In this document: positions 14,015 to 21,419 of the stretch, in pieces | Numbering within the stretch: position 1 is the first letter of the stretch | Layout: the number at the start of each line of letters is the position of its first letter | NCBI RefSeq assembly: GCF_018967645.1 | Contig: NZ_JAHLZF010000024.1 | Span: forward strand, 1-33,573 | Source: Allobacillus halotolerans | Lineage (GTDB): Bacteria; Bacillota; Bacilli; Bacillales; Alkalibacillaceae | Direction: 5' to 3' | Length of the DNA stretch: 33,573 nucleotides | The notes under the pieces: generated by a model | The model's database searches: none | What the model saw: the letters and a program-made list of their open reading frames with translations, nothing else | What the model was told of the DNA's origin: nothing | Program-made: the position numbers and the translations under genes

Positions 14015-14078
14015 TAATACTTGCAAGAATATCAGTAGAGTAGCAAAATGGTTGATAAAAGTGAAAGGAGACTTATAC

Positions 14079-14309
14079 ATGAATATCGCTCGGATTGTTT
14101 TGGCTGTCATTGTCGTACTGATGGCGGGATATAGTTTAATCATGCGAGAACTTTGGTTAGCGCCTTACACATTGCTGGCTGTAGGAGTTCTTCAATTAAT
14201 CACTGGAATAGTTGAAATGCGATTAGGTAGGAAAGGTTATAGTGCCCTTTCTTTTGCTTCGGCTGGCTTTGTTTTTGTCGTTATTATTGTCATTTTAGTA
14301 CTAGCCTAA
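14079..14309 (+). CDS. Small DUF3953-like membrane protein
   Basis: A 76-residue protein made almost entirely of three membrane helices (about 5-22, 26-45 and 55-75), with a short basic loop MRLGRKGYS between the last two. Size, topology and this loop resemble YczI/DUF3953 proteins, whose function is unknown. Upstream in-frame codons exist at 14052, but AAAGGAG at 14064-14070 fits ATG 14079. It is transcribed divergently from the xre operon and converges with the small gene at 14327-14530. Confidence 0.7.
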   Translation: MNIARIVLAVIVVLMAGYSLIMRELWLAPYTLLAVGVLQLITGIVEMRLGRKGYSALSFASAGFVFVVIIVILVLA

Positions 14310-14326
14310 CTAGGTAAGTCAATCAA

Positions 14327-14530
14327 TCATTCCTCGATTATCATTCGGTCCTTCTTTGCTTGGTTGAGTGCGGCAAAGAGACCGAGGCTTCCTGAAAAAA
14401 ATGTCGGAATCAAGCTATACCAAAGAAAATTCCAGTTATCTGTTGTGTAAGAGAAGATGATGAAAAAGATTGGGAAAAAGACCAACACGAAGATAGCGAT
14501 CCGCAAACTCCACTTTGTACTACGCTTCAT
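14327..14530 (-). CDS. Small two-helix membrane protein of unknown function
   Basis: A 67-residue protein with a basic N-terminus (MKRSTKWSLR), two membrane helices (about 9-27 and 37-56) and a charged tail (NQAKKDRMIIEE). I do not recognise it. The frame opens at GTG 14539, but AGTAGGTG stands 6 nt before ATG 14530, so that is the likely start. It belongs to the small group of accessory membrane genes between spoIIQ and spoIIID. Confidence 0.65.
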   Translation of the reverse strand: MKRSTKWSLRIAIFVLVFFPIFFIIFSYTTDNWNFLWYSLIPTFFSGSLGLFAALNQAKKDRMIIEE

Positions 14531-14622
14531 AAAACGCACCTACTTTTTTATTTTTATCATACAATAACTAACAGAATATTTACACATCTTTTCACCAATA
14601 ACGAAAGTGTGCTCATAATCGA

Positions 14623-14677
14623 CCTCCTGAGTGAATAAACTGTACCAACACATCAAAGAGTTGACAACTTCAGGAGG
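14623..14677 (+). promoter_or_regulatory. Anti-Shine-Dalgarno inverted repeat before spoIIID
   Basis: CCTCCTGA (14623-14630) is the exact complement of TCAGGAGG (14670-14677), the spoIIID ribosome site. A weak sigma-E-like pair (GAATAAA near 14633 and CATCAAAG at 14651) would place the start after the left arm; a start further upstream would include it. Confidence 0.4.
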
Positions 14678-14685
14678 CGAGACGT

Positions 14686-14952
14686 TTGCATGATCACATC
14701 AAAGAAAGAACATTAAAGATTGCGGCGCATTTATTAGACTCCAGGCAAACCGTCAGGAGAATCGCAAAAGAATTTGGTGTTTCTAAAAGCACTGTCCATA
14801 AAGACCTGACAGAAAGACTGCCGAAAATTAACCCGGCACTGTCCAAGGAAGTAAAAAGCGTTTTAGAATATCATAAATCGATTCGACATTTGCGTGGCGG
14901 AGAAGCAACCAAACGAAAGTACACAGAAAAAGATGAGATGGAAACTGTATAA
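14686..14952 (+). CDS. spoIIID: Sporulation transcriptional regulator SpoIIID
   Basis: SpoIIID (88 aa) is the mother-cell DNA-binding protein that switches genes on and off after sigma-E and before sigma-K. The helix-turn-helix spans about 22-42 (TVRRIAKEFGVSKSTVHKDL), and the conserved C-terminal basic part reads YHKSIRHLRGGEATKRKY. The start is TTG 14686, 8 nt after AGGAGG, giving the family N-terminus MHDHIKERT; B. subtilis also uses a non-ATG start here. In B. subtilis mbl follows directly; here about 6.4 kb of repeats and metabolic genes intervene. Confidence 0.97.
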   Translation: MHDHIKERTLKIAAHLLDSRQTVRRIAKEFGVSKSTVHKDLTERLPKINPALSKEVKSVLEYHKSIRHLRGGEATKRKYTEKDEMETV

Positions 14953-14967
14953 GACAAACATACACCT

Positions 14968-14988
14968 AACCGGTTCCGACCGGTTTTT
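14968..14988 (+). terminator. Terminator after spoIIID
   Basis: AACCGG (14968-14973) pairs with CCGGTT (14980-14985), followed by TTT. The stem is short but perfect. Confidence 0.6.
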
Positions 14989-15077
14989 ATTTTTTGTGCA
15001 TTTGTATAGTGAGCTCACGACGCGGTGCTTCATCATTTATATAATGAGCTGCCCAGGCGATGTAAGTTCTTCGTGAA

Positions 15078-15790
15078 ATATGCTCCCTAATTTCGATTAT
15101 TTGTGCCCAAGCCTACTGATATGCGACCTACTTCTTGCTATATGGTCCCAAAATCGTGATATATGTGCCGCGCCTATGAATATATGCTCCCAACCTCAGA
15201 ATATATGCACCCGACGCGCTGTCCCGCCACGTTCGCAGTATGCTGATTAAACTGCCACTCCTTTCGTGCGATATGCTCCCTAATTCTAATTATTTGAGCC
15301 CCAATCTACTGATATGCGACCTCCTCCTTACTATATGGTCCCAAGTCTGAAACATATGTGCCGGATTCATGAATATATGCTCCCAACCTCGGAATATATG
15401 CGCCCACCGTGCTGTTCCGCCACGCTCGTAGTATGTTAATTAATTATCGTCCCGTCATTCGAGGAATATGCTCCCTAATTCTAATTATTTGATCCCCAAT
15501 CTACTGATATGCTCCCTCCCCCTTACTATATGGTCCCAAGTCTGGAATATATGGACCCGATCTATGAATATATGCTCCCAACCTCAGAATATATGCTCCC
15601 GACGTGCTGTCCCGCCACGCTCGTAGTATGTTAATTAATTACCGCTACGTCATTCGAGGGATATGCTCCCTAATTCCGATTATTTGAGCCCAAGCCTACT
15701 GATATGCGACCTCCTCCTTACTATATGGTCCCAAGTCTGGAATATATGCACCTGATCTATGAATATATGCGCCCCAATCGTAAATATATG
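15078..15790 (-). repeat. 21-bp repeat array F with 195-bp higher-order units
   Basis: Units begin ATATGNNCC on the + strand (the reverse complement of the GGGAGCATAT type in array B) and recur every 20-21 bp. Seven units plus a 49-bp unrelated spacer (ending near CCGCCACG...TTAATTAATTA) form a block repeated from 15078, 15271, 15466 and 15661 (steps 193, 195, 195), the fourth ending in the merR promoter region. No gene is supported in 14990-15885. Confidence 0.93.
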
Positions 15791-15815
15791 AGCCTTTCTT
15801 TTCTCTAAAAAAGCC

Positions 15816-15846
15816 TTGCGCTTTACGTTAACGTAAATGATATACT
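15816..15846 (+). promoter_or_regulatory. MerR-type promoter with palindromic operator
   Basis: TTGCGC (15816-15821) and TATACT (15841-15846) are separated by 19 bp, the over-long spacer typical of MerR-controlled promoters. The spacer starts with the perfect 16-bp palindrome TTTACGTTAACGTAAA (15822-15837), similar to LiuR-type sites of fatty-acid and branched-chain catabolism. It lies 40 bp before merR, which probably controls its own operon. Confidence 0.78.
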
Positions 15847-15885
15847 TTAATCATAAGAATATTCTGACAAAAAGGTGGTGATTCA

Positions 15886-16278
15886 TTGGAAAGAACTTAT
15901 TCGATTGCTGAAGTAGCTGACCGATTTGGTGTGTCTCATCGCACGATTCGTTATTACGAGGAAGTAGGATTGATTCATCCGAAGCGGACAGCGACTGGGC
16001 AACGAATATTTACCAGGAAGGAACTCACACAGCTTCAACTGATTTTTCGTGGAAAAAAGTATGGATTCAAACTCGATGAGATCAAGGAAATGGTTCTGTT
16101 ATTTGAAGAAGATCCGACAGGGAGGGAGCAACTGAAGCGGACGATTGAGTATGGAGAGGAAAAGATGGCTGAAGTGACCAAGCGGATCAATGAACTCGAA
16201 CAGCTCAAAAAAGAAATGGAAATGTTTTTGGACACGTTTCGAAATGAATTAACCAAAATGGAGGAGGAAGTAAAATGA
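15886..16278 (+). CDS. MerR-family regulator of an acyl-CoA operon
   Basis: A 130-residue MerR regulator: winged helix at 4-70 (SIAEVADRFGVSHRTIRYYE, then the GLIHPKR wing) and a C-terminal coiled coil (about 85-125) for dimerisation. There is no cysteine cluster, so metal sensing is unlikely; an acyl-CoA or similar ligand, as in LiuR-like regulators, is an inference from the neighbours. The start is TTG 15886 after AAAGGTGGTG. Its stop overlaps the ligase start (ATGA, 16275-16278). The palindrome in its own 19-bp-spaced promoter is the likely binding site. Confidence 0.9.
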   Translation: MERTYSIAEVADRFGVSHRTIRYYEEVGLIHPKRTATGQRIFTRKELTQLQLIFRGKKYGFKLDEIKEMVLLFEEDPTGREQLKRTIEYGEEKMAEVTKRINELEQLKKEMEMFLDTFRNELTKMEEEVK

Positions 16279-17798
16279 ATTTATCGACTTTATTAAAGGT
16301 GCACGCCAATAAGCAGCCAGATCATGAAGCATTGGTCAGTCCAAGCGAACGGGTCAGTTACCGAGAGTGGGATGAGCGCGTGAATCGCATGGCCAATGGG
16401 TTAAGGAATTTAGGTTTTAAAGAAGGAGATAAGTTGATCATTCATTTGCCAAATGTGCCTGAGTTTTTATATTTATATATGGCGGCAATCCGGCTGAAAG
16501 GACTGGCCATCCCGATCAATGCGAAGCTAACTCAAAAGGAAATCCAATACATTGTTGACCATAGTGAAGCTGAATTTTTCGCAACACATGAATTGTTGTT
16601 TGAAGCATCAAAAGGTCTCGCAGATGAAAATGATTTAACGTTTATTAAAACAGGAGAAGCGGCAGGTAAGTGGCTTTCCGTGAATCAGTTATTGAGCGAA
16701 AATTCGACTGCGATTGATTGCGATGCAACAGAAAATGATGAAGTATCGATTTTGTATACCTCTGGAACGACAGGTGATCCGAAAGGTGTCGTATTCACAC
16801 ATCGAAGCATTTTGACTGTCTCGACGATGATCAGTATCGAAATGACGATGAATGAGCATAGCCGTGTTTTGCATATGATGCCACTTAGCCATTCAGCGCC
16901 ACTGCATTTGTTCATGGGAGCTGCACTGTATACTGGCGCAACGCACGTTTTAGCACCGACATTCACACCGGACCTTTTATTGCAAATGGTCTCTCAAGAA
17001 AAAGTGACGCATTTCTTTGGTGCACCTGTAGCGTATCTTTTATCTGCCAAACAGCCGAACATCAATGAGTTTGATTTATCATCCATGGAATATTGGGTGT
17101 ACGGCGGCGCACCACTTGGACAAAATGAAGTCAAATTCGTGAAAGAGAAATTTAAAACTGAAAATTTATGGTGTGTCTATGGCCTGACAGAAGCAGGACC
17201 AAGCGGAACATTGTTGAAAGCAGACGAACATACGGAAAAATCGGGAAGTATCGGGCGCCGTGCTGCCTTGAATACGGAAATTCGACTCGTTGATGAACAA
17301 GGTCAAGATGTTGCACAAGGAGAACCGGGGGAAATCATCCTCCGTGGTGAAGGAAATATGAAAGAATACTATAAAGCACCTGAGAAAACAGCTGAAACAT
17401 TAAAAGACGGCTGGCTTTATACCGGTGATATCGCCGTGCAAGATGAAGATGGTTATTATTGGGTGATTGACCGGAAAAAAGATGTCATTATTTCCGGTGG
17501 AGTAAACATTTTTCCGACTGAAGTCGAACAGGAATTGGTCCAGCACCCAAGCATTGAAGACGTAGCCATTGTTGGCATTCCTCATACGGAATGGGGCGAA
17601 ACTGCGAAAGCATTTGTGGTGTTGAATGAACCCGTCGATGACTTGGAGAGTAGCTGTAAAGCGTTTCTTGATGGACGGGTAGCAGACTATAAAATTCCAA
17701 AACTTTTTGCGGAAGTGGAAGCGTTACCACGAAATGCGACTGGAAAATTACTGCGGAATCAATTACGGGATTCTGCCGAAGAGATGACATCCAATTAA
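16275..17798 (+). CDS. Acyl-CoA synthetase (AMP-forming fatty acid-CoA ligase)
   Basis: A 507-residue ANL-superfamily enzyme that activates a carboxylic acid, probably a fatty acid, to its CoA thioester via an acyl-adenylate. Visible motifs: the phosphate loop YTSGTTGDPKG starting at about 161, YGLTEAGPSG (A5), YTGDIA (A7), the hinge DRKKDVIISGGVNIFPTEVE from D399, and catalytic lysine K491 in NATGKLLR. All key residues are present. It is coupled to merR by a 4-bp overlap and precedes an acyl-CoA dehydrogenase by 24 bp, so the pair probably feeds acids into beta-oxidation. Substrate chain length cannot be told from sequence alone. Confidence 0.93.
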   Translation: MNLSTLLKVHANKQPDHEALVSPSERVSYREWDERVNRMANGLRNLGFKEGDKLIIHLPNVPEFLYLYMAAIRLKGLAIPINAKLTQKEIQYIVDHSEAEFFATHELLFEASKGLADENDLTFIKTGEAAGKWLSVNQLLSENSTAIDCDATENDEVSILYTSGTTGDPKGVVFTHRSILTVSTMISIEMTMNEHSRVLHMMPLSHSAPLHLFMGAALYTGATHVLAPTFTPDLLLQMVSQEKVTHFFGAPVAYLLSAKQPNINEFDLSSMEYWVYGGAPLGQNEVKFVKEKFKTENLWCVYGLTEAGPSGTLLKADEHTEKSGSIGRRAALNTEIRLVDEQGQDVAQGEPGEIILRGEGNMKEYYKAPEKTAETLKDGWLYTGDIAVQDEDGYYWVIDRKKDVIISGGVNIFPTEVEQELVQHPSIEDVAIVGIPHTEWGETAKAFVVLNEPVDDLESSCKAFLDGRVADYKIPKLFAEVEALPRNATGKLLRNQLRDSAEEMTSN

Positions 17799-17822
17799 TC
17801 GAATCAGCTAGGAGGATGAAAA

Positions 17823-19529
17823 ATGACAGAGAAAAACTTTTACACATCAGATCCATTATTGCAGAAACTATTGAAGCGGTCATTGCCAGAAGCATTTTTT
17901 GCCTATGCCGATGAAAAACTGACGGTATTTGGCGAAAGAGTCGCCGGTGCAATTGATGACCGTGCCGTTCATACGGACCGAGAAGGACAGCCACAGTTGA
18001 TCAAATACGATAAAATGGGCAATGAAATCAATGAAGTTTGGGTGAATGAAGGCTACCGGGAAACCGTGAAAGAGACATATGAAACGGGCATTGTCGGCTA
18101 TGTTCACAAGGAAATTCCTGAGCTTGGCCATCAAGGGAATTATGTGTACTCGTATGCGCAAGGCTACTTGCTTTCCCAAGCGGAACCGGGCTTTTATTGT
18201 CCAGTGACATTGACCATGGCGACAAGTTATTTAATTGATCACTATGCCGATGAAGCATTACGGAAAAAATATTTACCGCATGTCATCGCAACAGGCGATA
18301 CAGAGCTTTATGAAGGCGCAACGTTTTTAACTGAGCGACAAGGCGGCTCGGATGTCGGTGCGAATGAAGTTTCTGCTGAAGCGGCTGGATCGGATGCGTA
18401 TGGGGAAGTCTACCGCATCACTGGTGAAAAATATTTTGCCAGTAACACTGGAATGGCCGGTGTCGCGATGGTTTTGGCAAGGATCCCAGGAGCCGAGGAA
18501 GGTACTAAAGGATTGAGTTTATTTTTAGTCCCATGGGAAGAAAACCGGGTGGAAAACCGCGCGAAAGTAAGGCGGTTAAAAGACAAACTCGGCGTGCGAG
18601 CCGTCCCTTCAGCGGAGGTGGAATTTGACCAAGCGAAAGGATACCTCGTCGGTGATCCGAAAAAAGGATTCAAGTATATGATGGAAGCGTTGAATCTTTC
18701 GCGCGTATGTAATGCGATTGCTTCCCTAGGGATCATGCGTCGCGGCTATGTTGAGGCGAGAGACTATGCTGAAGATCGACGCGCATTTGGCGGGAAACTT
18801 ACGGATTACCCGATGGTCCGCGAAACATTAGCGAACCTTGCTTCAAAATTGGAAGTGGAAATGACAGCCATTTTTGAGTTGATTGAACGCTTCGATCAAG
18901 TGATGACGAAAGGAGCAAACCCTTCAGAAGAAGAGCAAGCCATGCTCCGGTTATTGATTGCATTATTGAAAAAAGAATCGGCGGAGCAAGCCATCCACTT
19001 CTCCCATGAATCGATTGAAATGCATGGTGGAAATGGCTATATCGAAGACTTTGTCACCCCACGACTATTGAGAGATGCGCAAGTGTTGACGGTTTGGGAA
19101 GGAACAGCGAATATTTTAGGCTTGGAAGTCGTTCGATTAATGCGCAAATACAACATTCATCAAACGTTTGTTCAAGAAATGAGTGAGCGGTTGGCTAATC
19201 TGGATTCGGCAGCTGTTTCGCTAAAAACCCCAGTGGAGCAAGCGTTACAAAAACTGACCAGCATGCTGGAAAAACTCGTTCAGCTCGATGAACAAACCCA
19301 ACTGCTCCATCCGAAAAAGGTCGCCGTCCAAATGACGAAAATCTTCGAAGGCGTCGTTGCATTAGAAACGATTTCGTCGGAAGATCCACGGTCACAAGCA
19401 GTCTCAGAAGTTTTTTTACAGCAGACATTCGGTAGTGACGCGGATTTGTCGGATGCTCCTTTACGACATTTTGATGCGATTGTTTTCGAAAAGAAAAGTG
19501 TGAATAAAGAAACAGAATCAGTAAAGTAA
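17823..19529 (+). CDS. Acyl-CoA dehydrogenase (AidB-like long form)
   Basis: A 568-residue flavoprotein, longer than classical acyl-CoA dehydrogenases (about 380 aa) and similar in size to AidB and very-long-chain types. It has an N-terminal extension, the mid-domain FAD-binding stretch TERQGGSDVGANEV, and the C-terminal helical domain with MHGGNGYIEDFVTPRLLRDA. The catalytic glutamate position is filled: E426 in VWEGTANILGLEV. Proximity to an acyl-CoA ligase suggests a catabolic role (oxidising acyl-CoA to enoyl-CoA with FAD) rather than the DNA-alkylation response of true AidB. The site AGGAGG precedes its ATG. Confidence 0.92.
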   Translation: MTEKNFYTSDPLLQKLLKRSLPEAFFAYADEKLTVFGERVAGAIDDRAVHTDREGQPQLIKYDKMGNEINEVWVNEGYRETVKETYETGIVGYVHKEIPELGHQGNYVYSYAQGYLLSQAEPGFYCPVTLTMATSYLIDHYADEALRKKYLPHVIATGDTELYEGATFLTERQGGSDVGANEVSAEAAGSDAYGEVYRITGEKYFASNTGMAGVAMVLARIPGAEEGTKGLSLFLVPWEENRVENRAKVRRLKDKLGVRAVPSAEVEFDQAKGYLVGDPKKGFKYMMEALNLSRVCNAIASLGIMRRGYVEARDYAEDRRAFGGKLTDYPMVRETLANLASKLEVEMTAIFELIERFDQVMTKGANPSEEEQAMLRLLIALLKKESAEQAIHFSHESIEMHGGNGYIEDFVTPRLLRDAQVLTVWEGTANILGLEVVRLMRKYNIHQTFVQEMSERLANLDSAAVSLKTPVEQALQKLTSMLEKLVQLDEQTQLLHPKKVAVQMTKIFEGVVALETISSEDPRSQAVSEVFLQQTFGSDADLSDAPLRHFDAIVFEKKSVNKETESVK

Positions 19530-19531
19530 GC

Positions 19532-20554
19532 TTAAGGGACCAGGCTGTAACCGGCTTGGTCTTTTTCTTTGGTTGAAAGCAAATAAGCAAAGTCACGTTC
19601 CGTATCGAAAGCAAGTTGATAAGAAGCACCTTTATTTTTCCCAATCAACGTTTGTTTGGCTAACAAATTTCGAGCGACTTTCCTTGAATCAATTTGAAAG
19701 AGCCACCTTGCTTCGCGATTTGTGATCTGATCATTAAATAAGAGGTAAAAATCTTTCAGTGCATCAATATGGGTAGATTTTGACGAATGTCCACAAGATT
19801 CACATTGCCAATAACCGTGATTACGTTTCATGGATGAAAAGTCACAAGCGGGACAGATGACACCTGGCTGAATGGCTTTTGGTGTCAGTTGATATTTATG
19901 GAATAGATCGACCTGTAACGGTTTGTTCTCTTGAATCATTTGTTGGCCAATCGAATGGAGTGTTTGGTTTGATAAAAAATTTTGCGGATATTTATGATGA
20001 AGTTCGTTATACGTATCGGCAAGCTTGTTTGCATGGATAATGCGTGGATCAACATTTTGCTCATCTGAGCGCGTCAAATGAACGTGATTATTTACAAATA
20101 CGACGAGCGATTCGACCGGAATCCCAGAAACGCCAAAATCATTGAGCCAATTTTGTAGATGAAAGGCTTGATTTTCAGCTTGGATGATTGGATCTTGAAA
20201 GGATTGAACCTGGCCGCTGGTTTCCCGGGTCATCAATCCGAACCCATGGTCAAAATTTACCTTTCCGGAAAGGTTTTTCACTTCAATTAAAAGAATGAAA
20301 TTTGGATGTAGAATCACCGTGTCGATCTGAAAATTTTGCTTATGCTGCAAGCGGAGACTATGTAATAAGAAATTTTCCGATCGGTTGAAGCGATGTAAAT
20401 AGTAATCGAGCGCCAACTCCCCGCGGTAACCGGAATTGTACAATGCCCAGTCGTTGACGATCTTCTGATATTTCGGGTGATTTTGCGGAAGCCTTCTTTT
20501 ATGTGCAGCGAGCTTTAATAAGGCAAGTGGTACTTCATGATTTTTCATTAACAT
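19532..20554 (-). CDS. NERD-domain protein with zinc ribbon
   Basis: A 340-residue protein. The N-terminal NERD (nuclease-related) domain shows the PD-(D/E)XK pattern: E46 in GYRGELALD, D78 in QIDTVILHPN, and E91-x-K93 in LLIEVKN. A four-cysteine ribbon follows (CPAC...CESCG, about 230-251), then a helical C-terminus. NERD proteins are thought to process DNA or RNA, but this one has no attached kinase or helicase domain, and its target is unknown. AAAGGAG lies 10 nt before the ATG. The stop is 2 bp from that of the dehydrogenase, so the shared terminator lies inside its coding end. Confidence 0.88.
   Translation of the reverse strand: MLMKNHEVPLALLKLAAHKRRLPQNHPKYQKIVNDWALYNSGYRGELALDYYLHRFNRSENFLLHSLRLQHKQNFQIDTVILHPNFILLIEVKNLSGKVNFDHGFGLMTRETSGQVQSFQDPIIQAENQAFHLQNWLNDFGVSGIPVESLVVFVNNHVHLTRSDEQNVDPRIIHANKLADTYNELHHKYPQNFLSNQTLHSIGQQMIQENKPLQVDLFHKYQLTPKAIQPGVICPACDFSSMKRNHGYWQCESCGHSSKSTHIDALKDFYLLFNDQITNREARWLFQIDSRKVARNLLAKQTLIGKNKGASYQLAFDTERDFAYLLSTKEKDQAGYSLVP
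19538..19566 (+). terminator. Terminator of the merR-ligase-dehydrogenase operon
   Basis: GACCAGGC (19538-19545) pairs with GCTTGGTC (19554-19561, one G-U), followed by TTTTTC. It lies within the 3' end of the convergent NERD gene. Confidence 0.65.
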
Positions 20555-20576
20555 GACTATCTTGCTCCTTTCTTAT

Positions 20577-20605
20577 ATTAAAATTGATATCCAAGAGGAA
20601 GTCAA
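20577..20605 (-). promoter_or_regulatory. Promoter of the NERD gene
   Basis: On the minus strand TTGACT (20605-20600), 17 bp, TTTAAT (20582-20577). A perfect DnaA-box sequence TTATCCACA (20621-20629, + strand) lies just upstream. Confidence 0.6.
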
Positions 20606-20683
20606 AATGGGATAAAACGTTTATCCACAGGGCAAAGTGACATTATTTCTGGTTTGTTGTTTCTGAGTTCGTTATAAGATGAG

Positions 20684-20713
20684 AAAATTCATTTTTGGAC
20701 AAAAATGAATTTT
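20684..20713. repeat. Long hairpin next to array G
   Basis: Perfect 14-bp arms AAAATTCATTTTTG (20684-20697) and CAAAAATGAATTTT (20700-20713) with a 2-nt loop. The inner CATTTTTG/CAAAAATG core is the same as in the hairpin modules at 245, 33118 and 33409. It lies 23 bp before the first array unit. Confidence 0.7.
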
Positions 20714-20735
20714 ATTCCGATTAATATTTTGGTGG

Positions 20736-21320
20736 ATATGCGCCCTGAATGTGTGGATATGGTCCCTGTTTTGATGTATATGGTCCGTTAAGAAAGATAT
20801 ATGCACCTGGTGAGAGAGAATATGCCCCCATGTTTGAGATCTATGAGACCGAAGCGGAGAAATATGATCCCGGCGCGCCAACTAAGCTAGGGAGCGGTGG
20901 ATATGCGCCCTGTCCGTGAATAAATGGTCCCTGGTATAGCGTATATGGTCCGTAATGAAAGATATATGCAGCCGATGAGAGAGAGTATGCTCCCGAGTCC
21001 AAGATATATGAGACCAAAGCGAGAATATATGATCCCGGCGCACCATCTCAGCTAGAGGGCACCCGATATGCGCCCAACCTCACGAGATATGCTTCCACGT
21101 CCACCCGATATGCACCCATATCAAAGGGTTATGAGACGTAAACTTAAATATATGCACCTACGAGCGTAAAATATGCGACCAAACTCAAAATATATGCGCC
21201 CCCACCGCTAAAACACCTGCCCCCCACGCAAAAACATCCGCCCCAACGTAGAAACCTCCACCAATAACGCTAAAACCCCCACCAATAACACTAAATCCCC
21301 CACCTCCCACCCAAAACGGC
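20736..21320 (-). repeat. 21-bp repeat array G with 165-bp higher-order units
   Basis: Units starting ATATGNNCC recur every 21 bp on the + strand. Six units plus a 39-bp one (ATATGATCCCGGCGC...) make a 165-bp block at 20736 and again at 20901. From about 21066 single units continue, losing ATATGC and turning into AAACCCCCACC-like units up to about 21320, just before the mbl promoter. I see no gene in 20555-21419. Confidence 0.92.
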
Positions 21321-21336
21321 AAACTCCAAAAAGAAT

Positions 21337-21365
21337 GTGACACCTTGCAAAAAAAGTGATAAAAT
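21337..21365 (+). promoter_or_regulatory. Candidate mbl promoter
   Basis: GTGACA (21337-21342), 17 bp, TAAAAT (21360-21365). The start would lie about 50 nt before the mbl ATG. An alternative -35 TTGCAA nearby has no well-placed -10. Confidence 0.5.
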
Positions 21366-21419
21366 ATGATGATAGAATAAATTTAAAATTTGTGCATGTG
21401 TCAGGAGGATCAATCGTTC

